NCBI GenBank assembly: GCA_002284615.2
Contig: MU069593.1
Coordinates: 47,549 to 62,001, forward strand
Direction of reading: 5' to 3'
Length of the DNA: 14,453 nt
Origin: Dunaliella salina
Lineage: Eukaryota > Chlorophyta > Chlorophyceae > Chlamydomonadales > Dunaliellaceae
In this document: positions 1-10,825 of the stretch, piece after piece
How the letters are laid out: each line of letters starts with the position of its first letter
Position numbering within the stretch: position 1 is the first letter of the stretch
The notes under the pieces: model-generated
The model's database searches: none
What the model saw: only the letters and a program-made list of their open reading frames with translations
What the model was told of the DNA's origin: nothing
Made by a program: the position numbers and the translations under genes

Positions 1-10
1 CACGCACGCG

Positions 11-101
<91 letters not shown>

Positions 102-124
102 GCACGCACGCACGCACGCACGCA
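1..124. repeat. (CA)n / (CGCA)n compound microsatellite
   Basis: An interrupted CG/CA start gives way to an uninterrupted CA run to about position 97, then CGCA repeats to about 124. In the pre-mRNA sense this is a UG/UGCG tract. The repeat is cut by the window start, so its full length is unknown. Confidence 0.97.
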
Positions 125-609
125 CACGTGTGTGTAAAAATTTTTTAGGGATTGGTGGCAAGTGTGTGAACATATTAGGGGGGATGACCATGCAGGGCTG
201 TGCTTAGTGCTCAAGTAGATGCAGGCAAAAGAAACATCCACTTTTCTTGATCTCCAAAATAGGAAGCTCACAGCATGTCCATCAGGAAAACAGCCATCCC
301 GGAGTGGAGAGGGTTTTGGCACTTCCATGTTCTATTGCATGAAGTGCTCATCGTTAGAATGGATACCTGCACACAGGAATGAATCTGCCTGCCCAGATCA
401 AAGCTCTCTGGATCAACCCCAAGAACTAAAGAGTCATCAGGCTTTCACTATTAGGTATGTAAAACCCATCCATCTGGCACAAGTAAAAGTGCTTTCAAAA
501 AAATACCTGTCCCCAGGGCACAATGCTGAGAAGAGCAACTTTGATTTGGCCGTGATTGCCAAACAATGACCCCCTCAACTGTTTGTTTTGCGCATAGCAA
601 GGTTAAACT

Positions 610-690
610 CTTTCCATGCCCATGCTTACCCTTACAATCCCCAAAGCTTTGTTTTGGGCATACTGAGGGAGACTGGGACTCAAAATACTG
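610..690 (-). repeat. Duplicated 3' half of exon E8 with splice donor
   Basis: Read on the minus strand this encodes [16 protein letters not shown] followed by AGG|GTAAGC. It is a diverged copy of E8's [16 protein letters not shown] followed by AAG|GTAGGC. The similarity continues past the donor into a shared gcatgggcatgga stretch. The copy lies 108 nt (36 codons) downstream of the original donor, and the frame is open throughout from E8. It could serve as an alternative 5' splice site, or it may be a non-functional junction copy. Confidence 0.85.
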
Positions 691-737
691 GGCCCACAGG
701 GGCACTGGGGGCCTACACCTTCCATGCCCATGCCTAC

Positions 738-843
738 CTTCATGACCCCCACAGCTTTGTTTTGGGCATAGTGAGGGATACTGGGGGCGCAATGGAAGAG
801 CTGTCCGATCCCATGGCCACAATATGTGCGCACGACAGACATC
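738..843 (-). CDS. MAP1: MetAP1 exon E8: YCGHGI exon
   Basis: This 106-nt exon has 1 base plus 35 codons. It encodes [17 protein letters not shown], then [18 protein letters not shown]. The His of CGHGI is the third metal ligand. The acceptor is an excellent cttctttgttttcag|G. The donor is AAG|GTAGGC, exactly where the family continues with xGHVFTIEPM. That continuation, which would carry a Glu metal ligand, is not visible in positions 1-737 and must lie beyond the window. A duplicated 3' half with its own donor lies 108 nt downstream in the same open frame. Confidence 0.94.
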
Positions 844-3800
844 CTGAAAACAAAGAAGTGAGTATCACTTACACAAGTCAAGGCATCTGCATGAAGTTGA
901 CCTTGCACTGCTTGCTTGGAGTTCTGTGCTAGCAGGTGGTTGCTTTGACCAGTGAACTCTCTGTAAGCTTACAGCTAGGCTAACCCCACAGACCTTCAAT
1001 TCTGGGCTTCTTTCCATATGATCAAAACAGTGTCACATGCAGGCAAAGAACGTGGTATCAGATGCAATTTCTTGCTTAGACGGACTCCACACACCTTAGA
1101 TACCGGCCTACTTTTGACTTTGATCAAGAGAATGTCAGGCCATGCCATGTGATATTTGGCAGCGAGTTCTCACCGCACCAAAAAGTTGGAGCTGCGTATG
1201 GGAGCGCTTGCTGCTTCATGCCACATCAAATATGACCTGTGTGTGCTACTTCACTTCATTCCAAAATTGTGTGTAAGGTTGCATGAGATGTTGCCAGTGT
1301 CAAGCAAGCAGTATCAAGGAAGCATTGCCACGCAGTATTGGTGAGATCGCAAGCAGTGTCAGTGAGATGAGCGTGTCAGGTATTGCAAGCATCAAACACA
1401 ACAGCAAGGGGGGCACAGCAATCGCAAGTCCAAGGTTTGAAGGGTGAAATCATTCCAAAATTGTATGAGGCAGTGCCAGTGTTAAGCCTTGCAGCAAAGG
1501 GGGCACAGCAATCGCAAGTCCCAGGTTTTATTGGAAGTCTCAGTTTGGATGGGTAAGATCATTGCAAGTTCGTGAGATTATGAGAGGCATTGCCGTTGTC
1601 CGCAATGCAGCAAGGAGGGCATGGCAATTTGCTTGCACCAAGCCTCTGACTTTTTAAAGGGTGAAAGCGTGAGAACCATCATAATCGTTCATTCACAAGC
1701 TGTGGGGTTGTGTTAGGCAGTTACCAGTGCCAAGTAATGCAGCAAGGCTGGCACAGCAATCACAAGTCCAAGATTTGAAGCGTGAGATCATTCCAGCACT
1801 GTGTGAGGCATTGCCATCGTTGATAAGAATTGCAGCAAGGAGGGCATAGTAACTCGCGAGTCTGAGCTTTGGAGGATGAGATCATACCAACAAAGAGTTG
1901 TGAGATTGGGTGAGGCAGTGTCTATGTCCAGCTGGGCAGCAAGGAGGGCGCAGCAATTGCAAGTCTGAGCTTTGACGTGTGAGAGCGTGAGTGCCATTGT
2001 GAGTTTTCCCCTCTGGTCGACTGGATGGTAGACTCTCTGCTGGTTCAACAAAAACAAGTGAGGGTGTCTGAGGATGGCCTCAGGGAAAGCACGTTGCGCA
2101 ACAATTTTTGGTATTCCGTCGCGAGCAAGCTGTACAGCTGCACTCCAGAACACTCATGGGAGAACGTGCTGTGCCAGATGTTTGCACTTCACTGCAAGCA
2201 AGCTGCACAGCACAAGCTGTATAGCACAAGTAAGGTTTATAACACGAGCAGCACAGTACAAGCAAGCTGCACAGCCGACACACATCAGCCCCATCTGCGC
2301 CACACAAATACACCACACAAATGTTGCCCTAGGCCCATCATTATGTGCACGTTTCTGCCCATCCACACCTCTCTTTTTGTACACTTGCCCACACTGCACT
2401 TTCCATTCCATTCATGGAACATCTTGCCTCATGAAATCAAATCAACCAAGGCCAATTTGGTCCATTTACGACGTTGCAACATGCAAGTTTCAAACCAGCG
2501 TTTCACTTATGCACAGCATGCATCCGTTTGCATACACCCTGAGCGATGACTTGCGATCTCATTGCTAATAAATATTCATGTTAATGTGCTTGATCACAAC
2601 TTGCAACCTCGTGCATGCGTACCCTTTTGCCTGTGCATGCTTTATGATGACTTGCAACTTTGAGTGCGGTACACGCACCTGTTTGCTCATGCGCGCTTGA
2701 TGACAGCTTGTGACTTCACGCGCAGCACACGCACCTGTTTGCTCATACGCGCTGTGTGACGACTTGCGATTTCATGCACAACACACCTCCCCAGTTGCTC
2801 ATGCAGTGCTTGGCGGTAAGTTGTGCAAAGTACTCACACCTGTATTCTCGAGCGTCCTTGATAACGACTTGTAATCTTGAGCACAGTACACCCACCCATT
2901 TGCTCACACATGTTTGGGATAACTTGATTAAGTATACAGTATACACACCCGTTTGCTTGTGCATGCTTGGTGATGACTTCGCCCACGTCTCGGTACCGCA
3001 CCCCCGGTTTGCACATGGCCACCGCCTTGGCGAGGCAGTCATGCGCGGTTTTGATGAGCTTCTTGCTCTGCTCGTCCACCTCGCCCACTACAAAAGTCTG
3101 CGGCCAAGGGCGGGTGACACTCTGATTTGAGGATGCAGTCACGCTAAGCAGGTAAACTGTGCCTTACATGCATGCCATGTTTTCCCTGCGTCTCATTCAT
3201 AACCACCTGCAAACATGGCCAAGCAGCAAACGAGCAGGTAGGCATGTGCTCCCTACAAGCATGCCACGATCTCCCCTGGCTTCACTCTTAATTACCTGCA
3301 AACATGGCCGAGTGGCAAGTAGGCTAGCAACAATCATGTTGGATTGCTGCTAGAAACACCAGAGTAGAATACAGGCAGTGGCCAGGTAGAAACAAGCCGG
3401 CAACAATCAAGTTGTTAAGGGAAAACCAGGATAGATGACAATGGGTCCATTTTTTATCCCTTGTCTTCCCGGAAAACAGGTTACTGGACTAATGGAATAA
3501 CTCCTCACGATTCCCTCTGAGCTCTTCATCGGAAGCATGCAGTCTGTTGCAAGGCACCTAGTTGCTTGCAAGTCCCTCAGTCAACATGGAGACAAAGCTT
3601 TTACAACCTGACTGCCCTACCTCATTGAAATTGCCGCACTACTTCACCTCACATTCAGATTGTCGCAGTGAACAACGAAGAAGAATTACATCACCCTTAT
3701 CAAATTGTTCAACTCAACTCAAACCCACTCCATCAGAATCACTGCACTGCAGTCCATCACCTTCAAAGACAAAATCACCAGTCCAACACTGCCTCACCTC

Positions 3801-6800
3801 ATTTTACACTGCTTCTCCTCATTCAAATATTGCATCCACCCACTCAACCTTGCCGCAAACAACAGTCAACACTGCCAGTTTCAAATTCCCGCGATCAGAA
3901 TTCAACAATGTTGACTTCATTCAAGTCACCGTGATCAAAATTTATCTGCTTCACCTCATTCAAATACTGCATGCAATTACTCAATTCGTCTCTTTTGCGG
4001 TCACAACCAACAGTCAAAATTACTTCACCTCATTCAAATCACCGCAATCAAAATTCGACACTGCCTCACCTTTTTCAAACACTGTTCCTCCTCTTTCAAG
4101 CATCACATCAACCCACTCACATTGTGCCAACACTGTCGCCAGTCAAGACTGCCATAACAAAATTCAGATCACTGCCATCAGAATTCTACACTGCTGACTG
4201 CATTCGAATTAATGCGATCAAATCTAACACTGCCTCACCTCATTCATATGCTGAACGCAAGTACTCAAATAGTATTATCTAGTCGGAACCAATAATCAAT
4301 ACTACTTCACCTCATTCAAATAACCGCAATCAATTACCAACACTGCCTCACCTCATTCAAATCACCACAGTAGCCATTTAACTGAGCTGTGACGTCTACG
4401 TTCACGATGTCCCCATTTTGGAGCTCCCTCGCGTCCGGGATGCCATGGCAGATGACCTGCAGCAGAACACGCAATCATTTGATGGCAATGTGTCACCTAG
4501 CAATGCTTACTTGTGCGCAGATGACAAGGGCAGTGATCACGATTGTGATGACAATGGCGACGATAATGATGGTGATGGTGATGATGATGTTCATGATAAG
4601 GTGATAGCGTTGCAAAAAAATGGCAGACACTTTTGGCACATGCTCACGTGCAGGCAAGTGCGCTCACGTCATTTGGGATTGGCATGCCCTGGCAGGCATG
4701 ACATGAGGAGCGCACAGTGTGTGAAGCTGGCCTATGAATACTGCTAGTCTCTGCAGGCATCAGTGTCTTCATTAGAAGCGACGAGTCAGATTTTAGGCGC
4801 ATTTGGTCTCAAATGGTGGTAACGAGGAGTGCCCTTCCAGCAGCACCCTTGGTCGCCATTTAACAACATAAAATATTCTGGGGACCACCCTTTGTTGCCA
4901 TCCCAACTAAACATTCTGTATGGCAACATGACAAACTTAAAAAGGGTACGTAAAAGGACGAACCAGACCCACAACGAAGGCCCCTGCGCTGGCTCCTCCG
5001 CCATGCCCCCAATGCACCATTAGCAGCAACAGCAGCAGCAGCAGCAGCAGCACCACCACCACCACCGCCACCTCTGTTGGCACCAGTAGCATCAGCAACA
5101 ATAAGTAATGCACCCCAAGCAGCAGGACAGGGAGCAGCACCAGCAGCAATGAGTACTGAAGCAGCTGAAAGCGCACATGCACGTCCCTCAGCACCTGCCT
5201 CTACAAGCACAGCACATGCAAGTGCCGCCAATTGCAACCGTTGTCCTTGCCAGAGAGGACATGAACATGGCAGAAGCAGGAGACAGCAGCGAGCAGGAGG
5301 AGCCCAGTGAGTGGGAAGGGAAGCCAGAGAAGAGGCGCAAGAGCAGGCATTGGGGTGTGCGCTCTGTTGGGGATTGCAATAATATTCCTATTGAGCACAG
5401 GGGCCACTTTAAAGCAGCAGGAGAAGGGATGGCCAAGTCTGCCGTGCTTGTGGGCTAGAAAGCAGGAGTGCCGTGTGAGCTTGCAGGAACTGCCATGCTC
5501 GTGGGCTAGCAAAATGATGTGCTCTCCTTTGTGTGGGTGAGAAGGTCGGCTGCTGACCAGGAGGCACAGCAACCCCAATCTGTTCTTAAGGACAAACTTA
5601 TTTCATGTACTATGCACTTAGCCCAAAAAAGCAGCGACTAAATTTTTTTGTCATGCAAGCTAAGCCTGCTCACATGATTCATTCGAATGTGATGCATGCT
5701 TGTGTGAATGCCAGCTCACATGATGCCTATGCACGTGATGCCTGCCTGAGCCTGTGAATGCCTGCAGCTGCATCTATGCCTGAAGCTGCCCTTACGGTAC
5801 GCGCTTCTGTGAATGCCTGTTTCCATGAATGCTTGCTGCCATGATGCATGACGTGCCCACTCAAGTGACACCTGCTCATGAGAAAGCCAGCATCAATGGT
5901 ACCCTCGCCCATGAATGCCTGCTCCTGTGAATGCCTGCTTCCATGAATATTTGCCTCCATGTTGCTTGCTATGCCTAACTGCATAATGCCTGCTTATGAA
6001 TGTCTGCTTCTGTGTATGCCTGCTTCCGTGCCTGCCTTCCTGTGTTGATTGCTTTGACCGCCTGCACAATGCTGGCGTATGTGATGCACGCTCGTGTACA
6101 TGCTTGCACTTATGATGCGCGCTTCTGTGCATGCCCGCTTCCACGAATGCCTGCTGCCATGATACATGATGTACCTGCTCAAGTGACTTCTATTTATGTG
6201 ATGCATGCTCCTGTGAGCGCCTGCTTCCCATATGAACATTCTGAACATTCTGTGATGCACCAAATGCCCGCACAAGTGATGCGTACTTAAGCAATGCCAG
6301 CTCTTGTGAATGCCCATATCCATGAATGCATGCTTCCATTTTGCTTGCTTTGCCTGCATAAGTGATGCCTGTGTATGTGATGGCTGCTCTTGTGAACGCC
6401 TGCTTCCATAATGCCTGCATGAGTGATGCATACATATGTGATGCCAGCTGCTATGACTGCCTGCTTGCACGAGCGCCTGCTCTAGAGAAGCATGTTTTGC
6501 TTGCGCAAGTGTTGCTTACATTGGTGATGCCTGCTCCTGTGAATGCCTGCGCCAATTATGCCTGCTCTGCAGTGACGGAAGAGCAGGTGTCAGAAGTTGC
6601 TACAGTTGGGAGCCAGCATGCAAGATGTGACACATGCAACATATGCTTGAAGCACAGGGCACTCACAGAGACAGGGGGGGCACTAATCAACATGAGGAAG
6701 GTATGAAATCTGACCTGCAATCCCATGCAAAGGACATGCCATTAGACAAGGGAGCAAGCACCAAATGAGGGGTTTTGCAATAGGAGATGCAGTTTTCTGC

Positions 6801-9800
6801 TGAGCACAATATCACGCACCAACCTAATAGCTGCCATAGTGTTTGGTGAGCCCTAATCAAAATCAATGGCCCACAGGAAAGGAATACAACTTGTGATTCC
6901 ATTTAATGCAATCTGTTGTGTTGCAGTCCTTTGCATCCATGTTTCTGCAGCAGCAACCGCTTGTTGCCAGCGGGAGCCATGAAGCCGAACATACGAGCAA
7001 AGAAGACAATAAATTTGTAATATCAGTAGGGATCGGCATATAGCGCTATATGGGCCAAACCTATGGCGCTAAATAGCGCTATATAACGATAGATTGAATA
7101 TAGCGTTATACCGACCTATAGATTGGCATATAGCGCTATATCCCAAAAGTCTGTAGCGCAATATAACGCTATTTTGCACTGTACGCTATGAAGCGCTATA
7201 TGCCAACGCCGATCCCTAAATATCAGGAGCTTGAACTCCATCCCAACTGGCGATGCATTGTCGCAATGTGTATCGCCAGCTCATCACTCATCACCCCTGC
7301 GATTCTTGCGAACTTAGATTCCTTTAATCAAAGGGCTTAGGTCCGAGCAACAGACAAAGACGAGATCCCGAGCAGGCTGTGCAGTGGTCAAGGTCCGGAG
7401 TGCAAGGGAAGCATGGGGGATGTCTTTCATCGCGACTCATGCCACATACCATGCTTTTACGATAGTAAAACCTTTAGGCACTTTGTAACAAGAACTTCGT
7501 AACAGGAAATGACCAGCAGGGAAAGATGAAATTACCTTTACTGAAACCCGCTCGGGAAGAGTGAAGGTAGGGACCAAAGGTCAGAAGTGCCATAGTAGTA
7601 CCCTTAAGGCACTTAGAGACAAGAACTTTGAGACAAGATGCCATGTCTCATGACTAGTCGAGCAGGAACACCGACGGCTGTTGCAGCACAGTCCCCCCAG
7701 GTCCGAAACCGAGTCATCTAACCCTAAACCCTAAACCCTAAACCCGAAGGGTGCGCCGAAAGAGCAATTCGGGGTCACTTCACTCCAAGTGACGCATCTA
7801 GACCTCGTTGCAATTGGCTGCAAGACAAATGCTAAGCCTAATTATGGACTTCAGGGGCCGGCCGGCCTGTCCGTCTGCTTTGTTCGAGAGGAAGCAGTGA
7901 ATGGTGTGAACAGTAGGAAGCACAGCAGCGCACCGAGACTCCCGAGTTTTCAGACTAAGCACATTTAGCCCTGGAGACCGGTTCATGAAGTGAGTCATTG
8001 ATTGATGCACACACTCTGAGCAGGCGTGCCAACGGTGGGCCCAGAACAAACCGAGCCATCCCCTCATTGTAAACACTGCAGTCAACACCTTTTTTTGTGT
8101 TCACGCCCTGTGTTAGTCTGACTGCTCAGGGGGTTCTCGAATTCAGGAAAGCCAGTGTTTCAGATCATCCATGCGTATGATCACCAAAAGGTCATGATGA
8201 CACACCTCAAAGATTTCTCCATTCCTCCCCATGGATTCCATCAAAACATTGCAGCACCTCACACACCTCATTGACAGACGTGCACACGCTCTTTGGGAAG
8301 TTGAAGTAGTTGTAGGGCGAGGGATAGGCGTTGGCTTCCATTGTGGCTTCATGCACAATCCGGTCTATTTCATCTGGAAAGAATGAAGAGGAGCAATTGC
8401 TGGGGCTCACCGAAAGCGTGAATGCAAATAGACTGCAGAAATGTGAGTGTCAAGGGGTTTTTTCTGCCCTCATTTATTGGCAAAAAAGCCTGGCTCGGCC
8501 AAAGGGTAGCTGCTCTGATGACAGTTATGCATGATGAAAGTCAAACTGCAAAGCAACACTTTGCAGAACGGGGGCACATGACACAGACAGACATGCTGTT
8601 AAGCGAAAGGCAAAGAAAAGCCTCGCAAAGTAAAAACACAAACTAGCAGATAACCCCATCTTCCATCTGACTTGACGCAAACCAGAAGCTGCATTGCATT
8701 ATGAGGACTGCATGAACTGTATGTATCAGGGATGGGTCATACGTGAATACGCGTATTTCCACGTATCGTTAAAATTGATGAAAAAGCATGTTTTATCAAA
8801 ATGGTATTTTGCCAAATGTCAGAAAATACGTAGGTAAATCGCTTCGACAGGCCATGTGAGACCTTCGACAGACCTTCGAGAGACCTTCGAGTGACCTTCA
8901 GAAGGAGCTGCTGCGCACTTCGCCACCCAGCACCCTTCTTTTCTGGCATGTGTAAGTGTTTTTGGGCCTTGGAGGATGTGTGGGGATGGTTGGGGGGCTG
9001 TCGGGACCCCTCCTCGAGGTCCCTCCCACCCGAAACCCTGCCGGCCATTTTTGGCCCTCCCATTTCACGTATGTACGCGGCATACGCGTATTTTGCGCGT
9101 ATATACGCGTACCGTGAAGCCCAAACTCGCGTATGACCCAACCCTGGTATGTATGGACCTCCAGTAAGTGAACTATCACTGATCTTTTACAAGTTTCAAA
9201 ACATGCATGCTGCCACCCTCAGAGATCAATTGTTTCATCAATACAGAACAGATGCCCTTCACAGCAAAGAGCATGCCAGAGCCTTCGGCAGCCATCCCAG
9301 ACTCACTCCATGGCCCTTGTGTGCGGCAATTGAGAGCACTCAAAACAATCTACTCAGGTGTACTCACTTGAGCATGTTAAGAATGCTCATAGATGATAAC
9401 TTCAAGCAGCTTCAGTGGGAAAGAAAACAGCACTGCAGGCTCATGTCCTTACTAAGGTTTCTCCTTTAAAGACAATGTGTGCAACAATGCTTTTTCTAAC
9501 TTGACGCACCATGTCGTTCCACATGAGAACAGACTTTTTCCGACTTTTCACATCGACATGAAACCAACTTTGGTGGGGTGTCCTGGGGTCTCTGTGTGGA
9601 AGCGACCTCCCCACCCTCGAAGCCCGTGAAGGCCCCTTCGAAGCCTGAAAGGGTGCTCCTCCAAAGTGGGAAATTGCACCTTTAAAATCCAAATTTTTCT
9701 CTTAGGCACCAACAGATGAGTGATGACGAGTCATCAAATCCAAACAAGAAGGCATGGGTCAGAAAAGGTCAGAGTGATGGGGCATACAAGCATGACCGCA

Positions 9801-10750
9801 TGTTTAGCGCTAAAAAATACCTCCAGAACCCCCAGTGCAACAAACTAAAGCAGCAGCATCCAACCTGCTGCGCTAGGGGTTTCAAAAGCACAAAGTTTAA
9901 TTAAGATTCATTCCCATACCCAGCTGCCATTGGGGAATGGCTCAGCGCTAAGAAGCGCCGTGGAGTGAAGATTCTATAGAACGTTGTTTTCAAGGAACTG
10001 TGTTGCATTGTTGCATGCAAACAGAGGGATATCCTTGGGATCATTTTTGCCAGTTTATAAGGCCCAAGATTTACGAGCGCATGAACAAAACTGCGTCCCT
10101 GAAGTGGTGGAATCTGTGAGGAAGTTATGCATTCCATTTGCTCTCATACGCCAGGAGGCCTGCGGCCTCCCGGCGAGTTGGGCCGGCGTGAAAAAAAGAC
10201 ATGAAATGCAGATTTCAGAGATGGCCCTTATGGGACAAACATGGAAGCAAAAACCTTGGAAAAAGCACTAGTGTGCAACACAGATACTTTCAACCAGTAC
10301 AACAGAAAATACCTCAGAAATTGGCTCAGATTCAGAATGTTTAATAAAGCATTCCTTGCTGCTTACTCCCCTGTGCTCCGACCTGGTCCTTCACTTACAA
10401 AAAGCAGCCATGATGGCATTCCCACCCTAACCTTGGGAGGTAGGTACTGTACGTACTCTCGAAGCCATATGGACCAAAGAGGTCGAGCTGCCCTCCAATT
10501 GAATTGAAGTTCTCACAACACCAGATCCGCACAATCTCTACCAACAAGTCAACATCAACACAAAAGGACTGGAGGCATTTTTGGAAAAGCCTGAAAAGCC
10601 CTCCAAGGCATTCACCACAAGGTAGAGAAAAATTTTCTTTACTGGAGCTTCTGATGCGATGCACAAGCACCATACACCAAACCCCTTTCTGCATACTTGG
10701 TGCATCCCTAAGCCCATCAAGTTGTGCCTCAATTTCACTGTTGTGCTTTC

Positions 10751-10825
<75 letters not shown>

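Larger units (their letters stand above)
1..737 (-). other. Intron after E8, truncated by the window edge
   Basis: No exon encoding the expected GHVFTIEPM segment could be read on the minus strand here. The stretch holds the E8 3'-end copy (about 610-690), otherwise unique sequence, and a CA/CGCA microsatellite at the edge. The open frames on either strand in 219-932 have no recognisable product, apart from the minus frame that overlaps E8. Confidence 0.6.
844..2948 (-). other. Intron between E7 and E8
   Basis: This is a 2.1-kb GT-AG intron. Its 5' part (2544-2948) is an array of E7-junction copies and its centre (1250-2010) is a 90-130 nt tandem repeat. Between them, 2010-2540 contains only short CAAGCTGCACAG-type recurrences around 2120-2290. 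The stretch 850-1250 shows nothing recognisable. The + strand open frames at 2025-2568 are low-complexity and match no family I know. Confidence 0.75.
3098..4351 (-). other. Intron between E6 and E7
   Basis: This is a 1.25-kb GT-AG intron. About 60 percent of it (3600-4351) is the E6-junction array. The 3' part holds a two-copy repeat (3166-3320). The stretch 3320-3600 is unique, with a short recurrence of the motif gcaacaatca (3328 and 3401). The + strand open frame at 3562-4197 is a by-product of the repeat array. Confidence 0.8.
4457..8266 (-). other. Intron between E5 and E6
   Basis: At 3.8 kb this is the largest intron here. From 3' to 5' in transcript sense it holds GAT- and CAG/CAC-rich tracts, a large minisatellite (5660-6560), unique sequence (6560-7026), a hAT-like MITE, a segment with a short duplication and a telomere-like block, then unique sequence. 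The open frames at 4418-5578 on both strands are low-complexity trinucleotide translations. I see no second gene and no exon missing from the MetAP1 model. Confidence 0.75.

Noticed and set aside
2025..2568. Overlapping 174- and 164-codon + strand frames
   Set aside because: Two overlapping frames plus antisense frames with no recognisable motif lie in repeat-rich intron sequence. Neither is supported as a gene.
3562..4282. Long + strand open frames rich in Ser/Thr/His/Asn over 3562-4282
   Set aside because: They are translations of the ~40-nt E6-junction array on the antisense strand. Several overlapping frames are open at once, and no domain is visible.
4860..5310. Ala/Gly/Val/Leu- and Gln/His-rich frames on both strands
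   Set aside because: They are explained by the CAG/CAC trinucleotide tract, and homopolymer runs in every frame are expected from it.
5994..6470. 158-codon minus frame with repeated [14 protein letters not shown] motifs
   Set aside because: It is the translation of the minisatellite. It lies inside an intron, equivalent frames are open on the other strand, and no splice or start context supports it.
8196..8267. Possible copy of the E5 donor (GAGGTGTGT near 8205)
   Set aside because: The match is only about 10 nt, short enough to arise by chance, so E5 was not counted among exons with junction copies.
9716..9904. Small + frame starting [17 protein letters not shown]
   Set aside because: It could be a fragment of a gene or transposon, but there is no family signature, partner exon or terminal repeat to support a call.
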